The translations under genes and the position numbers were made by a program. The notes below the pieces were generated by a model, which was given only the letters and a program-made list of their open reading frames with translations, did no database searches and was not told where the DNA came from. A stretch of 64,000 nt of DNA from Acinetobacter shaoyimingii (lineage in GTDB: Bacteria; Pseudomonadota; Gammaproteobacteria; Pseudomonadales; Moraxellaceae), in NCBI RefSeq assembly GCF_011578045.1, contig NZ_CP049801.1:2542001-2606000 (forward strand), written 5' to 3'. This document shows, in pieces, positions 27,244-36,692 of the stretch (positions are counted from its first letter, which is position 1; each line of letters opens with the position of its first letter).

Positions 27244-27714
27244 TTAAACGTAAGCTTTTAATACTTCGTCTTTTGACATCACTGATTGTAAAGATGCCAA
27301 GATTTTTAATGCATCTTGGTTTTCATCTGCATAAATTTCAGAGAAATTCTGTTTTGATACTGCAAAAAAATGAGCTTTATCTTCAGATTTAATATTTAAC
27401 AATTCAGCTAATACGTTCAGGCTTTCACCTTGCCCAACAGCCATATCACGCGCTAAAGCTTCTGCATTTTCATTGGTAAATGTAACAGCTTGAGCAGTTA
27501 CCGTGCCCGTACCACTACAACCTAAAGTACCAAATGTAATACCAAACAATTGGTTAGCGAAAATACCATTGGTTGTACCCGCAAGGATTTTAGGAATTTT
27601 ACCTGACTGACCTGCCCAAACTTGTGAACCGATACCGCAACCCACATCTCTATCCGCAAATGCGGCTGTTGAACCCGCTGCTAAAACTGCTGCAAATAAC
27701 ATTTTTTTTAACAT
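27244..27714 (-). CDS. DUF3015 family exported protein
   Basis: A 156-residue periplasmic protein with a signal peptide (MLKKMLFAAVLAAGSTAAFA, cleavage before DRDVG). The mature protein begins with a glycine-rich CGIGSQVWAG segment and contains a second Cys (GTLGCSG), suggesting one disulfide, then helices near the end. DUF3015 has no established function. TGGAGA lies 7 bases before the ATG at 27714, which is why I prefer it over the frame's earlier start at 27744. Confidence 0.85.
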   Translation of the reverse strand: MLKKMLFAAVLAAGSTAAFADRDVGCGIGSQVWAGQSGKIPKILAGTTNGIFANQLFGITFGTLGCSGTGTVTAQAVTFTNENAEALARDMAVGQGESLNVLAELLNIKSEDKAHFFAVSKQNFSEIYADENQDALKILASLQSVMSKDEVLKAYV

Positions 27715-27847
27715 GATATTTCTCCAGAATTTAAATAGAATCATTCTATTTTTTTACGGTGTGAAATATGATCCACACGATACAAACATATCTATATCTT
27801 TATGATATAGCAAACATTTTATATAAAAAATAAAAACTCAAAATGTA

Positions 27848-28657
27848 TCAATATGTTATATTTTTCCGAAGTTCCCAATGCCCATTTTTATTGCGATTTC
27901 CAAGAATTTTAAGCACCAAAACTAAGCTCAGTAGCAACAATAAATACCACGATACAATTTTGGCTTCACCCACCATATGCCATTGTTCAACTTGAGTTGG
28001 ATATAACCATATTTTATAAAAAGTACTGATATTTTCAGCAATCCAAATAATAAATGCCAATATAAGTAAAACAGGCAACATAGGTAATTGAAATTGTTTA
28101 TGTTGTAAGTAAAAGCGAATTTTTGTTTTCCAAAAAATAAGCACACTCCATGCAAGCAATACATAACGTATATCTTGAATGAAAAATTTGCTCATAAAGT
28201 TCAAATAAGACAATAAAGACAATGCCATCATATTGCCGAAACTGGGTAGATGATCAAAACTCATGTGAAAAAGTCGAATGGAGCGTGCAAAAAAACTGCC
28301 CACAGCAGAATACATAAAGCCTGCGAAAAGTGGCACGGTCATAATTTTATATACAGCAGGTTGTGGGTATTGCCACGATGCAATTTGAGGATGCGTTAAA
28401 AATATCTCCATAATCATTGCCAAAACATGAAAAATCGCAATCACTTTGGCTTCAGCAAAAGATTCCAATTTATAATATAAAAGGAATATTTGAATGCTTA
28501 ATGCGAACAGGAACAAATAGTCATAACGGTAGATTCCAAGAAGTGCATCACCTCCCATAGAAGATGACAGTGCAAAAGCAAACAGCAATAAAATACCGAA
28601 CAAGGCAGCTGATGCTGCCTTATACAATAATTCAAAACACGCTTTAAAAAAAATCAT
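27848..28657 (-). CDS. DUF817 family integral membrane protein
   Basis: A 269-residue protein with seven or eight hydrophobic helices. Family-typical features are YRYDYLFLFAL near residue 44, the EAKVIAIFHVLAMIMEIF segment with charged residues inside a helix, and VPLFAGFMYSAVGS in the middle. Function is unknown for DUF817. hemE ends only 15 bases upstream on the same strand, so the two are probably co-transcribed, which says little about its role. Confidence 0.85.
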   Translation of the reverse strand: MIFFKACFELLYKAASAALFGILLLFAFALSSSMGGDALLGIYRYDYLFLFALSIQIFLLYYKLESFAEAKVIAIFHVLAMIMEIFLTHPQIASWQYPQPAVYKIMTVPLFAGFMYSAVGSFFARSIRLFHMSFDHLPSFGNMMALSLLSYLNFMSKFFIQDIRYVLLAWSVLIFWKTKIRFYLQHKQFQLPMLPVLLILAFIIWIAENISTFYKIWLYPTQVEQWHMVGEAKIVSWYLLLLLSLVLVLKILGNRNKNGHWELRKNITY

Positions 28658-28672
28658 TCAGATCGTTCTGCG

Positions 28673-29749
28673 TTATGAACCCAAGTATCTAGCACTATAT
28701 TCATGCACAGTATCTACAAATACTTTTGGATTTTCTGGATCGACCCATTGGGTAATGCCATGTCCAAGATTTGCAACATAGCCTGTTTTTTCGCCTGCCG
28801 CATACGCATCATCTAACATCGCTTTAACAGCTTTTTCGATACTTGCAGGTGAACCATATAAAGTCGCTGGATCTAAATTACCTTGTAAGGCAGCACGACC
28901 GTTGACTGTTTGGCGCGCCACTTGTAGTGAAGTCGTCCAATCTAAACCAAATGCATCTGCACCTGTTGCCACCATAGGTTCAAGCCATTGACCGCCACCT
29001 TTGGTAAATAAAATGACAGGAACTTTACGACCTTCGTTTTCACGTTTTAAACCGTTCACGATTTTTTGCATGTATTTTAATGAAAATTCAAGATATTCAC
29101 GGTGTGCCAATGCCCCACCCCAACTATCAAAAATCTGAATGGCTTGTGCGCCAGCATCGATTTGCGCATTTAAATAATCAATCACAGCATCTGCTAATCG
29201 ATCGAGTAATGCATGCAACACTTCTGGTTGTGCATACATCATTTGTTTGGTGAATCGAAAGTCTTTACTTGATCCACCTTCAATCATATAGGTCGCAAGC
29301 GTCCAAGGACTGCCAGAGAAACCAATTAAAGGCACTTGCCCACCCAAGGCAGATCGAATCGTCGAAACCGCCTTCATCACATAATCTAAGTCTGAAGCTG
29401 CATTGAAGTTCGGTAAATTTGCTACATCTTGTTCTGTACGAATGGTTTTCTTAAATTTTGGACCTTCACCAGTTTCAAAATATAGACCTAAGCCTAGTGC
29501 ATCGGGAACAGTCAAAATATCCGAAAACAAGATCGCAGCGTCCAGATCATAACGTCGTAAAGGCTGTAAAGTGACTTCACAAGCAAAGTCATTATTCTTA
29601 CACAGTGATAAAAAATCACCTGCTGTTGCACGTGTTTCTCTGTATTCAGGTAAATAACGACCCGCTTGACGCATCATCCATACAGGTGTGGAATCAACAG
29701 GTTCACGTAACAAAGCACGTAGAAAACGATCATTTTTTAAGGTCGTCAT
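28673..29749 (-). CDS. hemE: Uroporphyrinogen decarboxylase
   Basis: Cytoplasmic enzyme that removes four carboxyl groups from uroporphyrinogen III to give coproporphyrinogen III in haem synthesis. The 358-residue protein starts with the signature [16 protein letters not shown] (about residue 21) and has the substrate Asp in [14 protein letters not shown] (about residue 86), [16 protein letters not shown], and IFDSWGGAL. Length is normal. It leads a unit with the DUF817 gene. Confidence 0.96.
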   Translation of the reverse strand: MTTLKNDRFLRALLREPVDSTPVWMMRQAGRYLPEYRETRATAGDFLSLCKNNDFACEVTLQPLRRYDLDAAILFSDILTVPDALGLGLYFETGEGPKFKKTIRTEQDVANLPNFNAASDLDYVMKAVSTIRSALGGQVPLIGFSGSPWTLATYMIEGGSSKDFRFTKQMMYAQPEVLHALLDRLADAVIDYLNAQIDAGAQAIQIFDSWGGALAHREYLEFSLKYMQKIVNGLKRENEGRKVPVILFTKGGGQWLEPMVATGADAFGLDWTTSLQVARQTVNGRAALQGNLDPATLYGSPASIEKAVKAMLDDAYAAGEKTGYVANLGHGITQWVDPENPKVFVDTVHEYSARYLGS

Positions 29750-29950
29750 TTACTTTCCAATTCAAGTTTCAATGCATCTATCATACCAAAAAGCCCTAGT
29801 ATTGAATAACTTCTTGGTATTTAAAATGTCTATCATCTTGATCTATATTTTATGAATTACACAAAACAAATACTGCATCATTGTGATTTTTCTGCAATAC
29901 TTCAATGGTTTTTAATAAATCAATATGAATAATTCTTAAGGTTGAATTAC

Positions 29951-31207
29951 ATGTTCGTTCGCTCAATTCTTGCTTTGAGTTTAAGCTGCATATTTGCAGG
30001 AACTTCCTTCGCTGCAAATACTCATGCGGAACAACCCTTAAATGTTTCTAAAGCGAATCCACCTGTTATACAAGATCCAATCGATCCTTTAGCCATTGAT
30101 GCGCCTTCTGCATCTGTACCTTCTACAAGTACAGGTGAAGCGATTATTAGCCCTGAGGAACAAAAAGATCTTAATCAAGCTGCCAACACTTTACAAAATT
30201 TAGAGAATACTGAAGATTCTACAGCAGATATTGGTAGTGCTCCCGCATCATCAGTTGCAACCACAACAACTGCAGAACCTACAACAACAGCACCAGTCAA
30301 AGCATCTTGGACTTTAGATGGTCTCAATAATGCGACATGGTATGACAATATTGGCAAGGGTCAATTCCCTGTTTATGCACGCGCTCATGTGATGCTCAAC
30401 AATGCACATGCTTCTCCTGGTGCAATTGATGGTACTAGTGGTAAAAATACCCTAAAAGCGATCTCGTCTTTCCAACAAATGAATGGCTTAAAACCAACGG
30501 GTGTGCTTACTCAAGAAACATGGAATGCTTTAGTTGCGAAGCAAGCTGGAAAACCTGCATTTGTTGAATACACCATTACTGAAGCTGACTTAAAAGGCCC
30601 TTACGCAAAATCCATTCCGGGGGATTATGCATTACAAGCCAAAATGCCAGGTCTATATTTCACACGTGTGACTGAAATGCTCGGTGAAAAGTTTCATATG
30701 GATGAAGATTTCTTAAAGAAACTCAATCCTAAAGCAAGCTTTAACAAAGTGGGTGAAAAAATCATTGTGACCAGTATTCGCAATGAACTTCCTGAAAATA
30801 TTACCCTCATTGTTGCCCATAAAGGTGCTAAACAGTTGTATCTATTCAATGCACAAAACCAAATGGTGGGTTCTTTCCCAGCAACCATTGGTAGCTCAGA
30901 TACACCGTCACCTACAGGCACATATAAAGTGACTGGCGTAGCACCAAACCCTTGGTATAGCTACTCACCAAGTAATTTTGTACAAGGTAAAAACTTAAAA
31001 CCATTGTCACTACCACCAGGTCCAAATGGTCCAGTGGGTAATATTTGGATTGGTTTAAGTAAAAAATCATTTGGTATTCATGGAACACCAAACCCTTCAA
31101 CTATTTCTAAAACAGCCTCACATGGTTGTATTCGTTTAACCAACTGGGATGCGAATGATTTAGGTAAAAAAGTGAAATCAGGTACCACAGTGAAGTTCTT
31201 AGAATAA
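29951..31207 (+). CDS. L,D-transpeptidase (YkuD domain) with peptidoglycan-binding domain
   Basis: Exported enzyme of 418 residues that should cross-link peptidoglycan or attach proteins to it. A signal peptide (first ~23 residues, ending ...TSFAAN) precedes a long low-complexity Ala/Thr/Ser region. A peptidoglycan-binding helix bundle follows (AIDGTSGKNTLKAISSFQQ, about residue 165), then a LysM-like segment. The C-terminal YkuD domain has the catalytic motif HGTPNP...ASHGCIRLTN. Acinetobacter has LdtJ and LdtK enzymes; which one this is I cannot tell. AAGG lies before the ATG at 29951; a TTG three codons upstream is less likely. Confidence 0.92.
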   Translation: MFVRSILALSLSCIFAGTSFAANTHAEQPLNVSKANPPVIQDPIDPLAIDAPSASVPSTSTGEAIISPEEQKDLNQAANTLQNLENTEDSTADIGSAPASSVATTTTAEPTTTAPVKASWTLDGLNNATWYDNIGKGQFPVYARAHVMLNNAHASPGAIDGTSGKNTLKAISSFQQMNGLKPTGVLTQETWNALVAKQAGKPAFVEYTITEADLKGPYAKSIPGDYALQAKMPGLYFTRVTEMLGEKFHMDEDFLKKLNPKASFNKVGEKIIVTSIRNELPENITLIVAHKGAKQLYLFNAQNQMVGSFPATIGSSDTPSPTGTYKVTGVAPNPWYSYSPSNFVQGKNLKPLSLPPGPNGPVGNIWIGLSKKSFGIHGTPNPSTISKTASHGCIRLTNWDANDLGKKVKSGTTVKFLE

Positions 31208-31233
31208 TCTAAGCACTTATCTCAAGTATTTGT

Positions 31234-31264
31234 AAAAAAAGCTTATTTTCGGATAGGCTTTTTT
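31234..31264 (+). terminator. Terminator after the L,D-transpeptidase gene
   Basis: AAAAAGCTTAT / ATAGGCTTTTT stem with one G-T pair and a T run, 27 bases past the stop. Confidence 0.75.
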
Positions 31265-31410
31265 AATGTCTCAAAAATATGATATTAAATCTCAAAAAGC
31301 AACAATCATTTCAATAATAGAACAATGCGTAATATTTATGCTATATAAAACCCTGATATCAAAACCTAAAATAGCTTTATTGAAAGAATAGAAAGATAAG
31401 GAGTAAGGCA

Positions 31411-32100
31411 ATGACAACTTATTTACATCGTAGCGAAGACCGTGGTCATGTAAAAGCAGGATGGCTTGAAAGTTTTCACAGCTTTTCATTTGGTAGCTGG
31501 TACGACCCAAAATATATGGGTGTAGGTCCGCTTCGTGTGATTAATGATGACCACATTGCAGCGCATAATGGTTTTGGTACACACCCACATGACAACATGG
31601 AAATCTTAACCTGTGTGTTATCAGGTACGATTTCACATAAGGACAGTATGGGAAATGCTGGAGACATTAAACCAGGTGAATGGCAATTGATGAGTGCGGG
31701 TACTGGTGTTCGTCATAGTGAAATCAATCAATATGATGATGATGTACATTTGTTTCAAATTTGGATTCAACCAAATGTTAGAGATGCTGAACCGACTTAT
31801 CAGCAAATCAAACTTGATCCAAATGATGCACCGAATCAATGGCATTTAATCGCAGGTCCAAATGCAAACGCACCTATGCATATACGCCAAAATGCTGAAG
31901 TAAAAACTGCTGTTCTTGAAGCAGGTCATGAGCTTACAGCTGAAACTACACAAACAATGAATTATATTCATGTGATTCGTGGTGAAGTGGATATTGCAGG
32001 TGAGATTGTCAAAGCAGGTGATGCGCTGGTTTTTGGTGATGAAGCGATTGTCAAAGCCAATGAAGATGCACAAATGATTTGGTTTGATTTGCCCGCTTAA
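31411..32100 (+). CDS. Pirin family protein (YhhW/YhaK-like)
   Basis: A 229-residue bicupin. The N-terminal cupin has the metal-binding motif FGTHPHDNMEI (about residue 54) and a second His and Glu around GVRHSEINQ (about residue 100). The FHSFSFGSWYDP segment near residue 23 is the standard pirin signature. E. coli YhhW shows quercetin 2,3-dioxygenase activity, but the natural substrate is unknown. GATAAGGAGTAAGGCA precedes the ATG, a strong ribosome-binding site. Ends at a perfect terminator shared with tRNA-Ser on the other strand. Confidence 0.92.
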   Translation: MTTYLHRSEDRGHVKAGWLESFHSFSFGSWYDPKYMGVGPLRVINDDHIAAHNGFGTHPHDNMEILTCVLSGTISHKDSMGNAGDIKPGEWQLMSAGTGVRHSEINQYDDDVHLFQIWIQPNVRDAEPTYQQIKLDPNDAPNQWHLIAGPNANAPMHIRQNAEVKTAVLEAGHELTAETTQTMNYIHVIRGEVDIAGEIVKAGDALVFGDEAIVKANEDAQMIWFDLPA

Positions 32101-32152
32101 CATGCAACAACGTTATAGATAATTTAAATCTATAAATACTTAACCCAAAAGT

Positions 32153-32183
32153 AAAAAACCCTGATCAATGATCAGGGTTTTTT
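32153..32183 (+). terminator. Terminator between pirin gene and tRNA-Ser
   Basis: Perfect 14-bp stem AAAAAACCCTGATC / GATCAGGGTTTTTT with loop AAT. T runs on both strands, so it can serve the pirin gene (+) and tRNA-Ser (-). Confidence 0.92.
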
Positions 32184-32188
32184 GTATT

Positions 32189-32278
32189 TGGCGGAAGCGG
32201 TGAGATTCGAACTCACGGAGGACTCACACCCTCGTCGGTTTTCAAGACCGGTGCATTAAACCGCTCTGCCACGCTTCC
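32189..32278 (-). tRNA. tRNA-Ser (TGA)
   Basis: A 90-base tRNA with acceptor GGAAGCG / CGCTTCC, anticodon loop CTTGAAA (anticodon TGA at 32242-32244 on this strand), a long variable arm as expected for serine, T loop TTCGAAT, and an encoded CCA. Confidence 0.97.
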
Positions 32279-32466
32279 AATGGCGGCTATCATATAAATA
32301 AAAAAACAAATTGGCAAATACTTTTCGTTAAATCTCTGCACAAGTGCTCAAAATTACTTCAATTTTGATTAATTTGATGAATATTCAGGCTTTTCAACAC
32401 ATATATATGTCCTATTCCGTCCTATTTCCAATACTTTAATCGTCATTTTTTTGTGTTGCATTGCAC
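32279..32466. other. Gap upstream of tRNA-Ser
   Basis: No gene. The tRNA-Ser promoter should lie near 32290-32340 on the minus strand; I cannot assign hexamers with certainty. Confidence 0.5.
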
Positions 32467-32524
32467 CGACAAAGACTACGCAATCGGTTCGATCAATCCC
32501 CCTAAATTATTATGCTGTAGAGCC
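32467..32524 (+). repeat. Dispersed degenerate intergenic repeat, copy E (left and central part)
   Basis: CGACAAAGACTACG...CGATCAATCCCCCTAAATTATTATG...TAGAGCC lines up with copy C (56380-56432), sharing CGACAA and AATCCCCC(C)TAA blocks. It lies in the gap before greB. Confidence 0.5.
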
Positions 32525-32679
32525 AAAATATTTTTTTAACGTAAGTGCCTCGTGTTTAAATGCATCAAAATATGCTACTTTCTGAATCCTTAAAATCTTA
32601 GCTTTCGAATACATCCATTACTGAAATCATATATTGAAGTTTTAAGCTTCGCTGTTTAAACGTCCTTGGAGTTTATTTC

Positions 32680-33159
32680 ATGAATCGCAAATTACTCACC
32701 GCTGAAGGTTATCAGCGTTTACAAGATGAATTGAATGATCTTGTTCGTAAAGAGCGCCCAGAAATTACCAAAATTGTGTCTTGGGCAGCGAGTCTCGGTG
32801 ATCGATCAGAAAACGCTGATTACCAATATAACAAAAAAAGATTGCGTGAAATTGATCGAAGAGTTCGATTTTTAATGAAACTTTTTGAAGTGGCGCATAA
32901 AGTGGAATACAGCCCAGAACAAGAAGGCAAAGCCTATTTTGGGGCGTGGGTTGAACTGGAAAATGATGCAGGCGAAACCATTAAATTTCGTATCGTGGGA
33001 AATGAAGAAATTTATGGTCGCAATGATTACATCTCGCTTGAATCACCAATTGCAAAAGCCTGTTTAGGTAAATCAGTGGATGATGAAATCAAAGTACATA
33101 CGCCACATGGCATGAAAGAATGGTACATCATTTCAATTGAGTACGATAAAAATCAATAA
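32680..33159 (+). CDS. greB: Transcription elongation factor GreB
   Basis: Binds the RNA polymerase secondary channel and stimulates cleavage of backtracked RNA. The 159-residue protein has an N-terminal coiled coil with the tip motif GDRSENADYQYNKKRLREID (about residues 47-66) and a C-terminal FKBP-like domain. The SWAASLGDRSENADY sequence and tail distinguish GreB from GreA. CTTGGAGTTTATTTC before the ATG provides a GGAG site. Confidence 0.95.
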   Translation: MNRKLLTAEGYQRLQDELNDLVRKERPEITKIVSWAASLGDRSENADYQYNKKRLREIDRRVRFLMKLFEVAHKVEYSPEQEGKAYFGAWVELENDAGETIKFRIVGNEEIYGRNDYISLESPIAKACLGKSVDDEIKVHTPHGMKEWYIISIEYDKNQ

Positions 33160-33171
33160 TAAAGCCTTAGC

Positions 33172-33207
33172 CATGTTGAAAGCGTATAGATTGACACTTT
33201 CAACATG
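33172..33207 (+). terminator. Hairpin after greB
   Basis: CATGTTGAAAG / CTTTCAACATG, a perfect 11-bp inverted repeat with a 14-base loop, 12 bases past the greB stop. The following T run is weak (CTTATTT), so it may be a terminator or an RNA-stability element. Confidence 0.5.
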
Positions 33208-33255
33208 CTTATTTAAGCGATACATGGAATTAACTAAGAAGATATACAGTTTGAT

Positions 33256-34734
33256 TTACCAACCATATTTGAGCTCAAGACCAACATATTGGGAATCATC
33301 CCCTCCCATCTTTTGAATACTATCACTCACGTTAAAATGCACCATTTCAGCTGCTAGAGATAGATTGTCATTGAACTTTTGATCAGCTCGAAGTTGTATA
33401 TAACTCCCTGTCCATTTTGAGCCATGTCCTGCGGTGTTATTCATACTATTATTCCCTTGAAAATATACCGCATCACGTGTCGTTTCACGCCACTGTAGCC
33501 CCAAAGCCCCCATCAAAGTGAGTTGATCTGTTGGTTTAATCGTGATAGATGGTTTGACATGAATCAGGTTGCTGTAGCCCGTATACCCAGCTAAGGTAAA
33601 ATAAGAACCATTGGCAAACAGTTGATTGAACGTATTTAATTCACCATCTTCTGGGTTCCTATCACCTGAAGCAGCATCCAGTTGTAAAGCAATTCTTGGC
33701 TTTAACACATGATCTGAAAATGTGTAGCCTGCAATACTACTTCCTGCCCAAGCTGAAATCGATTTTGAACCGATATCACCATATTGCAACATGGCTTCAA
33801 TATCCCAATCAATATTATTCTTTTTCCCAAGATGACGAACATCATATAAATCACGGCTTTCATGGCCGGCAGCATTAGGAAAAACACCGTGATCACGCTG
33901 ATAACGAGAGTAATATCCGGAAAGCTCACCTCCCAAAATATTTTGTTTATCGACACGAAAACCACTGAAGCTTAAATTACTGTTAGAAAAATCATTAAAA
34001 TAACCGTCTTTATCAATTTGCACAGGTCGAGTCAGATACCCTAAAACTCGCCAATCACCAAACTCATAGGCTGACCAAATACCATCAAAAGGCTGTCGAA
34101 CATTGGGACCTTCCCGGTTTGAAATAAACCTTTGCAAATCGAAAGCCATTTCTTGGCGTCCTACACGAAACTTAAATGTGCCATTGTGAAGTGGACTCAC
34201 CCAAGCAATAAAAGCTTGCTCAACATCAAAACGGTTTTGATCGGTAGGTGTAATATTTTTCTTATCAAATGCTCTAGAATCAATAAGCTGAGTAAAGACT
34301 TGTAAATGTTCACCAATCCGAGCATCGGCATGAATCTGAAGTCGTTGAATCAGATACCCATCTTTAGGGGTATTTCCTGAACCCAATTTAGCACGATCAT
34401 TGATTTCGATACGTTCCCGAAGATTTGCGCCCAATGACAGATAATTATTATGACCAAAAGGGATATATTTGAATTGATCGCCACGCTTTCGAGGAACACA
34501 ATCTTGTTTTAAAACATCCCAATTTTCCTGCCAACGATTGGTTAAAACCTTGGGTCTCGTCGGACAAGATGTGGTTTCCGTCTCCGTTATCGCAGCAGAA
34601 TCTGTTTCAGCATAAGCAACACTCATAGATGTGAAACTCACAATGCAGACGGTACTGCTCAACATCAATTTGACGTATGTTTTTAATTTTATCCGTTTTT
34701 GTTTTTTATGACGCAATGTACGATCAATCATCAT
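33256..34734 (-). CDS. Alginate-export-type outer-membrane porin
   Basis: A 492-residue outer-membrane protein. A basic N-terminus leads into a signal peptide (about residues 22-42, ending SVAYAET). The mature protein is a beta-barrel of alternating strands that ends in an aromatic residue (YVGLELKYGW). The domain matches the alginate export family (AlgE type), which in soil and aquatic bacteria includes many general or substrate-specific porins; the name does not imply alginate. Its place near an amidohydrolase and VOC protein suggests uptake of a catabolic substrate. It has an unusually long N-terminal region before the barrel, with two cysteines. Confidence 0.85.
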   Translation of the reverse strand: MMIDRTLRHKKQKRIKLKTYVKLMLSSTVCIVSFTSMSVAYAETDSAAITETETTSCPTRPKVLTNRWQENWDVLKQDCVPRKRGDQFKYIPFGHNNYLSLGANLRERIEINDRAKLGSGNTPKDGYLIQRLQIHADARIGEHLQVFTQLIDSRAFDKKNITPTDQNRFDVEQAFIAWVSPLHNGTFKFRVGRQEMAFDLQRFISNREGPNVRQPFDGIWSAYEFGDWRVLGYLTRPVQIDKDGYFNDFSNSNLSFSGFRVDKQNILGGELSGYYSRYQRDHGVFPNAAGHESRDLYDVRHLGKKNNIDWDIEAMLQYGDIGSKSISAWAGSSIAGYTFSDHVLKPRIALQLDAASGDRNPEDGELNTFNQLFANGSYFTLAGYTGYSNLIHVKPSITIKPTDQLTLMGALGLQWRETTRDAVYFQGNNSMNNTAGHGSKWTGSYIQLRADQKFNDNLSLAAEMVHFNVSDSIQKMGGDDSQYVGLELKYGW

Positions 34735-34839
34735 TCATTCCAAGTATGAAGCAAGCAGACTCATTCAAAATTTCAGTAATGCTCAAAGCACTTGTAAATC
34801 GAAAAATACAAGTGCCATTTTATCTATGTGTTGAAAACA

Positions 34840-35754
34840 TCATTGTGTAGGTGCATGAATTTCTGCGATATATCCGCCGGGAAATTCGAGAATGGCAGAT
34901 TCACGTGCATCGGCTTTAAATGGCTTAACCAAAACTTTTGCACCCGATTTCTGTGCTTTATCGAGTGTTTCGGTGACATTCTTAACTTCATATCCTGTCA
35001 TTTCATGACCATATGGATACGGTAAGTGCCCATCCGTCACCAATACGGTCATTTTCCCAAAGTCTGACTCGATTCGGATACGTCTGTAATGATCATTTGG
35101 ACGACCTATTTCCACACCTGCTGCTTTAGCATCATCCGAGATGACTTTTCCATGTGAAAACTTCACAAAGTTTTGAACAAATGTGTCTGCACGATGTTTA
35201 GAGACATACACTCGATTTTCAGGAACGGTCTTTAATTCTGCATATTTGGATGGCTTAGTATGCCAATACAATTGCATATTGACGCCACCTGGCCACTGAA
35301 TCACAGCATCTCGCCCTACAGGATCTGTAAAGGTTTCCACCAAAACGTCAGCACCGTTCGCTTTCGCAGATGAAACAGCTTGATCGATATCTTTAACCAA
35401 ATAACCTGTACGCTCAGCGCCAAACGGATAAGGAACAGGCGTTTTAAAACCAAATACTGAAAATGTCCCTACTGGCGTCATCACCAGTTGTGACATGGTT
35501 TGACTCGGTGTAGGTGTCACTTGAAATACACCTTGTTTAGATTTACTTCCACCAAAAGTTGCAACTAAGCTATTGGTAAATTTCTCAAAGTCTTGAGCAC
35601 TTACATAAACATGTGTAGTGTCATATTGAGGTGCTACACCAGGTGCTTCAGCCTTGACTGAAGTTGCGGTTTTAGCAAAGGCTTGTGGCACAATCGCACT
35701 ACTGCTGCCAAGAAGTAAAATACTTAAAAATAAAGATGATAGCGGTTTAGACAT
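34840..35754 (-). CDS. Exported tandem VOC (glyoxalase-like) protein
   Basis: A 304-residue protein with a signal peptide (about 1-27, ending PQAFAK), then two vicinal-oxygen-chelate repeats: one from about residue 45 (THVYVSAQDFEKF ... GGVNMQLYW) and one from about 180 (NRVYVSKHRADTF ... GGYIAEIHAP). Both end with a Glu or Gln in a strand (MQLYW, AEIHA), as in glyoxalase-fold domains. An exported VOC protein is uncommon. It follows the porin gene's upstream side by 105 bases in the same direction, so it may be co-transcribed with the porin. Confidence 0.82.
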   Translation of the reverse strand: MSKPLSSLFLSILLLGSSSAIVPQAFAKTATSVKAEAPGVAPQYDTTHVYVSAQDFEKFTNSLVATFGGSKSKQGVFQVTPTPSQTMSQLVMTPVGTFSVFGFKTPVPYPFGAERTGYLVKDIDQAVSSAKANGADVLVETFTDPVGRDAVIQWPGGVNMQLYWHTKPSKYAELKTVPENRVYVSKHRADTFVQNFVKFSHGKVISDDAKAAGVEIGRPNDHYRRIRIESDFGKMTVLVTDGHLPYPYGHEMTGYEVKNVTETLDKAQKSGAKVLVKPFKADARESAILEFPGGYIAEIHAPTQ

Positions 35755-36089
35755 ACGGTTATTCCTTTATTACTAGACTGGGAGATTTTTGTTATTTCTA
35801 CTGCTGCTTTTGAATCACGCTGTTGTTTTTAAATCACGTCGATCCTGAACTTTGAAGGTATATCGAAAATAAAACGTCAATAAATAGTTCTATCAGTTGT
35901 CCATCTATCAACACCTTTAAAATGATTTGATTTAACAGATAAGATAAAAATTAAATTTCCATTTAAAATACAAGTGCCTTTCAATATTAAAAATAAAAGT
36001 GAATCAACCCTATTCAAAATAGAATTGATTAAAAACTTCGATCATAAAAATCTCCTATTTAAAATAAATTTAATCTCGATTAAAAAGAA
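35755..36089. other. Gap between the VOC gene and the TMEM175-like gene
   Basis: About 335 AT-rich bases that should contain the VOC/porin promoter (minus strand). No ORF or clear terminator seen. Confidence 0.5.
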
Positions 36090-36680
36090 TTAAGTCTTTC
36101 CTTCTGAATCTTTAAAATACTTTTCAATACTTCTATTGGGTATAAACCAGAAAGCTGCCAATATACCCAGTGTTAACAATGCCAATTTAGTATTTAAAAA
36201 ACTCAAAAATATTGCGGCAGCATATAATATATTCGAGATCATCAATTTATTGTCTTCGACCAATAATTCGACCAATAATGAATGATGCCCCTCATCATGA
36301 ATCAGTACTTTTTCAAGCAGGCGATAAGACAAAGAACTCATAAATAAAACAAAGGCATAGACTGCTGTAGGGACAGCAGCATAATTACTTTGTCCAGACC
36401 AACCTGTTGCAAAAGGAATCATGGTGAGCCAAAACATGAGATGTAAATTCACCCACAGAGTTTTACCATTTACGCTTTTGACCACTTGAAATAAATGATG
36501 ATGGTTATTCCAATAAATACCCACATAAATAAAACTCAGCACATAACTAAAAATCAGATGTAATTCCTGATGTAATGCCAAAAAATCATTTCCTTCAGGA
36601 ATCTTAAGCTCCAATAACATCACAGTAATAATGATTGAAAATAATCCATCACTTATTGTCTCTAATCGAAGCTTATTCAT
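36090..36680 (-). CDS. TMEM175/DUF1211-like membrane protein
   Basis: A 196-residue protein with five or six hydrophobic helices. The first helix carries the family's RxxxxSDG signature (RLETISDGLFSIIIT, residues 5-19; most members have FSDG), with HHHLFQ and WVNLHLMFW segments in helices 2-3. Bacterial TMEM175 proteins are potassium-permeable channels; here that is inferred from family. It starts 12 bases after the stop of the YoaK-like gene upstream on the same strand, so it belongs to that operon. Confidence 0.82.
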   Translation of the reverse strand: MNKLRLETISDGLFSIIITVMLLELKIPEGNDFLALHQELHLIFSYVLSFIYVGIYWNNHHHLFQVVKSVNGKTLWVNLHLMFWLTMIPFATGWSGQSNYAAVPTAVYAFVLFMSSLSYRLLEKVLIHDEGHHSLLVELLVEDNKLMISNILYAAAIFLSFLNTKLALLTLGILAAFWFIPNRSIEKYFKDSEGKT

Positions 36681-36692
36681 CTCATTAATATC

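Noticed and set aside
34828..35025. 65-residue frame antisense to the VOC gene
   Set aside because: No coding character beyond the mirror of the VOC gene.
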